In this document: piece after piece, positions 6,474 to 10,940 of the stretch
How positions within the stretch are numbered: the first letter of the stretch is position 1
Layout: the number at the start of each line of letters is the position of its first letter
Source: Oscillospiraceae bacterium
GTDB lineage: Bacteria > Bacillota > Clostridia > Oscillospirales > Acutalibacteraceae
NCBI GenBank assembly: GCA_022508865.1
Contig: JAFLUK010000041.1
Coordinates: 1 to 10,940, forward strand
Direction of reading: 5' to 3'
Length of the DNA: 10,940 nt
Notes under the pieces: generated by a model
What the model saw: the letters and a program-made list of their open reading frames with translations, nothing else
Database searches by the model: none
What the model was told of the DNA's origin: nothing
Made by a program: the position numbers and the translations under genes

Positions 6474-7010
6474 ATGAAATGTCAGAAATGCGGAAAAGAA
6501 AACGCAAATACTCACATTAAAACAATTATAAACGGAGACTATAAGGAATATATTCTGTGTGGGGAATGTGCAAAGGAAATGGGCTACAATAACTTTTTTG
6601 CAGATATGGAAAATGATTTCTCCACATTGCTTGGCTCCTTTTTCGGCAATACCCTTCCTGCCAGAAGTCAGGCAACACATTGTCCTACCTGCGGAAGTAC
6701 CTATTATGATATTGCAGACAGCGGCAAGGTGGGTTGTGCAGACTGTTACACCACATTCATTGATTTATTGATGCCGTCTATCAGAAGAATTCACGGTAAT
6801 ACTACCCACTGCGGAAAAAAGTCCTTTGCAGACAGAAACAGTAAAGAAAGAATTGATGTAGAGGGAGTAAGTAAGGACAAACAAAACAACAACCGCTCTA
6901 AAATTGCAGATTTAAAGGCACAGCTTAATCAGGCTGTAGAAATTCAGAATTTTGAAGAAGCCGCAAAGTTAAGAGATGAAATAAAGAGTCTGGAGGATAA
7001 CAATGGATAA
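6474..7010 (+). CDS. mcsA: McsA, zinc-binding activator of the McsB arginine kinase
   Basis: A 178-residue cytosolic partner that stimulates McsB and contributes to CtsR control. Seen directly: two four-Cys zinc modules, Cys3/Cys6 with Cys29/Cys32 and Cys70/Cys73 with Cys88/Cys91, both complete. After a Lys/Asn-rich linker comes a C-terminal UVR motif (about 143-175) containing QNFEEAAKLRDEIKSL. All of this is the standard McsA architecture. The ATG at 6474 begins MKCQKC, placing the first zinc pair at the very N-terminus as usual. The gene overlaps mcsB by 8 nt, and the mcsB Shine-Dalgarno lies within its last codons, so McsA and McsB should be made by coupled translation. The UVR motif is almost the same as one in ClpC of this operon. 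Confidence 0.96.
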   Translation: MKCQKCGKENANTHIKTIINGDYKEYILCGECAKEMGYNNFFADMENDFSTLLGSFFGNTLPARSQATHCPTCGSTYYDIADSGKVGCADCYTTFIDLLMPSIRRIHGNTTHCGKKSFADRNSKERIDVEGVSKDKQNNNRSKIADLKAQLNQAVEIQNFEEAAKLRDEIKSLEDNNG

Positions 7011-8022
7011 TTTTGGGAATGTTAATAAAATGGATAACAATGTGGTGATTTCCACAAGAATACGACTTGCAAGAAACCTGAAGGATTATCCTTTTCCATG
7101 CCGACTTAACGAAACAGGAATGAATGAAGTTAATGAAAAGATAAGAGATGCTTTGCTACAGGGAAACTCCGCTATTGCAAAGGACTTTCAGTATATTGAT
7201 TTTGAAGATATGTCCGACACAATGAAGGTGTCTTTGGTAGAAAAGCATCTTGTAAGCCCTGAATTTATCAGCAACACAAAGGGCAGGGCGCTGCTTCTCC
7301 TCAATGATGGTACAGTGGGAATTATGCTTAACGAAGAGGATCACATCAGACTGCAAATCATAGAAAAGGGCTTTTGTCTTGAAAAAACCTATGATTTAGC
7401 CGACAAGATAGATACCCTGCTGGACGAACACCTTAGTTTTGCTTTTGATGAAAAGCTGGGTTACCTTACACAGTGCCCTACAAATATCGGCACAGGAATG
7501 AGGGCTTCGGTAATGCTTCATCTTCCTGCACTGAAAAAGTCAGGTGCAATGAATATGCTTGCAGGCAACCTTAACAAGCTTGGGCTGACAATAAGAGGAA
7601 CTTACGGCGAGGGTACAGCCTCGGAGGGAGCAATTTATCAGCTTTCAAATCAGGTAAGCCTTGGAATTTCCGAAAAAGCGGCAATTGAAAACCTTAAGAA
7701 TGTTACCATTCAGCTTGTTAATCAGGAGGTTAAGCAGCGAGAAACTCTTGTGAAATCCATTGAAACAAAAGACACTGTAATGCGTTCTCTTGGTCTGCTT
7801 AAAAACGCTTGCCTTATGACTCATAAGGAGGCTGTAAACCTTTTGTCCAATGTAAGATTTGGTATTTGTGCAGGTCTTATTAAAGATGTTGATTTGGAGA
7901 AGATAAATGATTTAATTACCGAAATTCAGCCTGCTACATTGATGACAGCGCTGAACAAGCACCTGTCACCAAAAGACAGAGATATAAAAAGAGCAGATTA
8001 TATCAGAGAAAAACTGAAATAG
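7003..8022 (+). CDS. mcsB: McsB, protein-arginine kinase
   Basis: A 339-residue cytosolic kinase that phosphorylates arginine side chains, inactivating CtsR and marking damaged proteins for ClpC-ClpP. It belongs to the phosphagen (guanido) kinase fold but acts on proteins. Seen directly: the nucleotide-binding STRIRLARN (17-25); the catalytic acidic loop NEEDHIR (110-116); the catalytic Cys158 in TQCPTNIGTGMRASVMLHLP; RGTYGEGT, a nucleotide-binding loop; and RDIKRA (326-331), which fits the RDXXRA phosphoarginine-sensing motif responsible for allosteric activation. All key elements look intact, so it should be active and self-stimulated. The ATG overlaps mcsA by 8 nt, with GGAGG at 6992-6996. 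No separate phosphatase (YwlE) gene is in view. Length is slightly below the B. subtilis protein. Confidence 0.97.
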   Translation: MDNFGNVNKMDNNVVISTRIRLARNLKDYPFPCRLNETGMNEVNEKIRDALLQGNSAIAKDFQYIDFEDMSDTMKVSLVEKHLVSPEFISNTKGRALLLLNDGTVGIMLNEEDHIRLQIIEKGFCLEKTYDLADKIDTLLDEHLSFAFDEKLGYLTQCPTNIGTGMRASVMLHLPALKKSGAMNMLAGNLNKLGLTIRGTYGEGTASEGAIYQLSNQVSLGISEKAAIENLKNVTIQLVNQEVKQRETLVKSIETKDTVMRSLGLLKNACLMTHKEAVNLLSNVRFGICAGLIKDVDLEKINDLITEIQPATLMTALNKHLSPKDRDIKRADYIREKLK

Positions 8023-8070
8023 TTTGAATTTTGTATTATAAAATTTTTTCATAAAAGGGAAGTGTGATAT

Positions 8071-10536
8071 ATGTATAATTTTAAAGGCTTTACAGAAAAA
8101 GCAAATGATGTACTGAACAATGCAATTTCACTTTCTTCAGAAATGGGACACACATATGTTGGTACAGAGCATTTGCTGTTGGCTCTTGCTATGGAGAGCA
8201 CAGGACTTGCATCAACTGTCCTTGCAGAAAATGGCGTATCACCATATGAGCTTCGAAAATTAATAGAAAATACAATCGGCGTTGGTGCAACAAGCGTGGT
8301 TACAGTTGATGATTTTACACCACGCACCAAGCGAGTAATGCAAAAAGCTGTTATCATTGCTTCAAGGATAGGCCACAGCTTTGTGGGCACAGAGCATTTG
8401 CTTATGGCAATTTTGTCAGACAACGACAGCTATTCAGTAAAATTCCTTAAAGAAATGGGAGTGTCACAGGATAGTCTTATTTCTTCTATCAGCGAATTTC
8501 TTAACATTGACAGCAGTGATGATGAATACACAAGTGCAATGAGCGGAGATATTCCTGCTCACGGCAGTATGAAAAACAGCGGTAATTCCAAAACCAAAAC
8601 TCTTGATACCTATGGCAGAGATTTGACCGCATCTGCAAAAAATGGGGAGATTGATCCTGTTATCGGCAGAGAAAAGGAAATTGAAAGAGTTGTGCAAATT
8701 CTATGCCGTCGCACAAAAAATAATCCTGTTCTCATAGGTGAGCCGGGTGTAGGTAAAACGGCTGTTGCAGAAGGTCTTGCCCTTAAAATAACAAAGGGCG
8801 AGGTGCCTGAACTGTTAAAGGATAAAAGAGTTGTAGCTCTTGACCTTAATGCTATGGTTGCAGGCGCAAAGTACAGAGGTGACTTTGAGGAAAGAATAAA
8901 GGGTGTAATTGAAGAAATAAGAAATTCAGAAGATGTGATTCTGTTTATTGACGAGCTTCACACCATTATCGGCGCAGGCTCTGCAGAAGGCTCAACAGAT
9001 GCGGCAAATATTCTTAAGCCGTCATTGGCACGAGGAGATTTTCAGGTGCTGGGCGCTACCACAATCAATGAGTACAAAAAGTATATTGAAAAGGACGCAG
9101 CGCTGGAAAGAAGATTTCAGCCTGTAATGGTGGGTGAGCCAAGTGAAGAAGAGGCAATAGAAATCCTGAAGGGTTTGCGAGACCGCTATGAGGCCCACCA
9201 CAAGGTTAAAATTACAGAGGAGGCGCTTGTATCCGCAGTAAAGCTATCCTCAAGGTACATTGCCGACCGCTATTTGCCTGACAAAGCAATTGATTTGATT
9301 GACGAGTCTGCCTCACGTGTAAGACTTCAAAATCTTACAATGCCAAATGATGTTAAGGATATAGAGAATAAAATCAAGGAGCTGGAAAGCGAGAAGCAAT
9401 CTGCTGTTTCGGAGCAAAACTTTGAAAGAGCCGCCAAGTTGAGAGATGAAGAAAAGTCTCTGAAGAAAAAGCTTGCGGAAGAAAAAGAAAAATGGCATGA
9501 CAATAACAAGCTGAAAGGTGAGGTAACCGAGGAGGATATTGCAAAAATAGTGTCCGACTGGACAGGAGTGCCTGTTTTGCAGCTTACACAGGAGGAGTCA
9601 CAAAGACTGCTTGATATGGAAGAAATTCTTCATAAAAGAGTTGTAGGTCAAAACGAAGCTGTCAGCGCAATCAGCAAGGCTATACGCAGGGGCAGAGTAG
9701 GTCTGAAAGACCCCAAAAGACCTGTGGGCTCATTTATATTCCTTGGTCCTACAGGTGTGGGCAAAACAGAGCTTTGCAAATCCCTTGCACAGGTTATGTT
9801 TGGTGACGAAAACGCAATGCTCCGCCTTGATATGTCGGAATATATGGAAAAGCATACTGTCAGCAAACTGATTGGCTCTCCACCCGGCTATGTAGGCTAT
9901 GATGAGGGCGGTTACCTTACCGATAAGGTAAGAAGAAAGCCATATTCTGTAGTGCTTTTTGATGAAATTGAAAAGGCGCATCCTGATGTATTCAACATTC
10001 TCCTGCAAATTTTGGAGGACGGCAGACTTACAGACAGTCAGGGAAGAACTGTTGATTTCAAAAATACCGTCATTATAATGACCAGTAATATAGGCGCAAG
10101 GCGGATTACAGAAAAAGGCGGAAATTTACTGGGATTTTCACAGGACAGCAACAAGAAAAGAGATTTTGAAGAAATCAAGGAAAAGGTTATGAAGGAGCTT
10201 AGGGATGTTTTCAGACCTGAATTCCTGAACAGAGTTGACGATATAATTGTTTTCAGCAAACTGACAAGTGAGGATATAGAGAGCATTGCAGAAAAAATGC
10301 TTGATAATCTTAAAATACGCCTGCAATCTCTTGGTGTGGAAATATCCTTTACAAGCGGTGCTGTTAAGGCAATTGCAGAAAAAGGTTTTGATGAAGACTA
10401 CGGTGCCCGCCCATTAAGACGAGCAATTCAAAGTGAAATTGAGGATGTTTTGTCGGAAAAAATCCTTGAAGGTCAGGTAGATAAAGAAAAAGCCATCACC
10501 TGCGACTATAAAGATGACAGCTTTGTTTTTGAATAA
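8071..10536 (+). CDS. clpC: ClpC, AAA+ unfoldase of the ClpCP protease
   Basis: An 821-residue hexameric Hsp100 unfoldase that feeds proteins to ClpP. Domains in order: an N-domain of two repeats (1-145) with GTEH in each (Glu33 and Glu108), matching the phosphoarginine-binding glutamates of B. subtilis ClpC; a linker; AAA1 with Walker A GEPGVGKT (223-230) and Walker B FIDEL (Asp294-Glu295); a middle coiled coil of UVR type (about 425-480) with QNFERAAKLRDEEKSL; AAA2 with Walker A GPTGVGKT (559-566) and Walker B LFDE (Asp631-Glu632); the ClpP-docking LGF loop (687-689); and a C-terminal small domain. The short middle domain and N-domain distinguish it from ClpB, and the LGF loop shows it partners ClpP. 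AAAGGGAAG (8054-8062) precedes the ATG. No convincing promoter or terminator lies in the 48-nt gap after mcsB, so it is the last gene of the CtsR operon. Confidence 0.98.
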   Translation: MYNFKGFTEKANDVLNNAISLSSEMGHTYVGTEHLLLALAMESTGLASTVLAENGVSPYELRKLIENTIGVGATSVVTVDDFTPRTKRVMQKAVIIASRIGHSFVGTEHLLMAILSDNDSYSVKFLKEMGVSQDSLISSISEFLNIDSSDDEYTSAMSGDIPAHGSMKNSGNSKTKTLDTYGRDLTASAKNGEIDPVIGREKEIERVVQILCRRTKNNPVLIGEPGVGKTAVAEGLALKITKGEVPELLKDKRVVALDLNAMVAGAKYRGDFEERIKGVIEEIRNSEDVILFIDELHTIIGAGSAEGSTDAANILKPSLARGDFQVLGATTINEYKKYIEKDAALERRFQPVMVGEPSEEEAIEILKGLRDRYEAHHKVKITEEALVSAVKLSSRYIADRYLPDKAIDLIDESASRVRLQNLTMPNDVKDIENKIKELESEKQSAVSEQNFERAAKLRDEEKSLKKKLAEEKEKWHDNNKLKGEVTEEDIAKIVSDWTGVPVLQLTQEESQRLLDMEEILHKRVVGQNEAVSAISKAIRRGRVGLKDPKRPVGSFIFLGPTGVGKTELCKSLAQVMFGDENAMLRLDMSEYMEKHTVSKLIGSPPGYVGYDEGGYLTDKVRRKPYSVVLFDEIEKAHPDVFNILLQILEDGRLTDSQGRTVDFKNTVIIMTSNIGARRITEKGGNLLGFSQDSNKKRDFEEIKEKVMKELRDVFRPEFLNRVDDIIVFSKLTSEDIESIAEKMLDNLKIRLQSLGVEISFTSGAVKAIAEKGFDEDYGARPLRRAIQSEIEDVLSEKILEGQVDKEKAITCDYKDDSFVFE

Positions 10537-10580
10537 TAGTCCCTTTGAGTAAAATCTTTGTAAAAAATAATTTACCATAT

Positions 10581-10624
10581 AAAAACACCCCATAGCACAA
10601 AGCTGTGGGGTGTAGTTGGTTTTA
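10581..10624. terminator. Two-way rho-independent terminator between clpC and the DUF4190-like gene
   Basis: A 12-bp stem (10585-10596 with 10602-10613, one G-T pair) carries ACACCCCA/TGGGGTGT around a 5-nt loop. On the minus strand it is followed by TTTTT, a strong terminator for the gene ending at 10630. On the plus strand the tail AGTTGGTTTT is weaker but should still end clpC. Confidence 0.8.
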
Positions 10625-10629
10625 CAAAA

Positions 10630-10940
10630 TTAATAGTAGTAGTGAGAATATGATGAATTGAATAACACAACACCTGTTATTAACAAGATAATATATATAA
10701 CAATAACAACTATCCAAATAATCATAGTGATTAAAGAACAGATTTTGCCTGCTTTTGCCATACCGAATCCTGCCGGGTTGGATCTTGGGTCCTTAAGGTA
10801 TGAGTTGCCCAGAATATAGCCTATAATACTAAAAACAATACCAAATAAGAAAAAGCTTAATATGCCTAGTACTAAAGAAGCAGTAGCCTTACCGGTGCTT
10901 GGATTCATTTGGTTGTTATTATAATATGTGGGCTGTGGAT
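10630..10940 (-). CDS. DUF4190-like small membrane protein, C-terminal part
   Basis: The frame stays open to the window edge, so the start lies outside. An ATG at 10908 exists, but nothing like a Shine-Dalgarno precedes it, and the upstream codons read PQPTYYNNNQ, a Pro/Gln/Asn-rich lead typical of this kind of protein. Seen directly: a first hydrophobic segment starting ASLVLGILSFFLFGIVFSII, a short polar loop with NPAGFGMAKAGKI, then a second long hydrophobic helix (ICSLITMIIWIVVIVIYIIL) and a Tyr-rich tail SHYYY. This arrangement resembles DUF4190 (a small two-helix domain common in Firmicutes and Actinobacteria, function unknown). It converges with clpC and shares its terminator, so it is not part of the stress operon. 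Confidence 0.75.
   Translation of the reverse strand, partial: PQPTYYNNNQMNPSTGKATASLVLGILSFFLFGIVFSIIGYILGNSYLKDPRSNPAGFGMAKAGKICSLITMIIWIVVIVIYIILLITGVVLFNSSYSHYYY

Noticed and set aside
8027..8045. AATTTT/AAAATT hairpin followed by T residues between mcsB and clpC, a possible attenuator
   Set aside because: All six pairs are A-T, too unstable to terminate; expected by chance in AT-rich spacer DNA.
8049..10326. Several open frames of 60-124 codons on the minus strand inside clpC
   Set aside because: They mirror clpC codons, have no recognisable domains or ribosome sites, and ClpC is certain on the plus strand.
1..10940. Search for CRISPR arrays, insertion sequences, tRNA or rRNA genes, phage or defence genes
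   Set aside because: No spaced direct repeats, transposase motifs, cloverleaf-like segments or defence domains were seen; the window reads as ordinary core chromosome.

Overview
The window looks like chromosomal DNA from a strictly or facultatively anaerobic, low-GC, Gram-positive bacterium of the class Clostridia. A gut or rumen Oscillospiraceae/Ruminococcaceae-like organism is my best guess. The reasons are the AT-rich intergenic DNA, strong Shine-Dalgarno sites of the AGGAGG type, a pyruvate formate-lyase pair, a single-PDZ membrane HtrA with an Asn-rich tail, and the ctsR-mcsA-mcsB-clpC stress operon found only in Firmicutes. The organism assignment is inference. No rRNA, tRNA, mobile element or CRISPR array is visible.

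Layout. (1) 1-2131, plus strand: the 3' part of pflB (pyruvate formate-lyase) followed 2 nt later by pflA (its radical-SAM activase), closed by a strong hairpin at 2136-2173. (2) 2203-3890, minus strand: a six-helix YoaK/DUF1275-like membrane protein and, 89 bp downstream, a cysteine synthase/CBS-family PLP enzyme. They converge on the pfl genes and share their terminator. (3) 3891-4142: a divergent promoter region. (4) 4143-5678, plus strand: a membrane-anchored HtrA/DegP-type serine protease, followed by its own terminator. (5) 5848-10536, plus strand: a CtsR-controlled operon encoding the class III heat-shock repressor CtsR, the zinc protein McsA, the protein-arginine kinase McsB and the AAA+ unfoldase ClpC. 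(6) 10630-10940, minus strand: the C-terminal part of a DUF4190-like two-helix membrane protein that runs off the window edge, convergent with clpC across a second two-way terminator.

How the genes work together. PflB/PflA make formate and acetyl-CoA from pyruvate anaerobically. CtsR represses its own operon through three tandem-heptad operators, one of which contains the -35 element. McsB, helped by McsA, phosphorylates arginines, which inactivates CtsR and tags damaged proteins. ClpC reads phosphoarginine through its N-domain and, with ClpP (not in this window), degrades the tagged proteins. The adjacent HtrA would deal with misfolded proteins outside the membrane. That is a loose functional neighbourhood, not a shared operon, because a terminator separates the two.

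I see no clearly undescribed system. The points most worth a second look are the layout of the three CtsR operators, non-canonical active-site loops in the cysteine synthase-like enzyme that may indicate cysteine lyase activity, and the almost identical UVR motif in McsA and ClpC.
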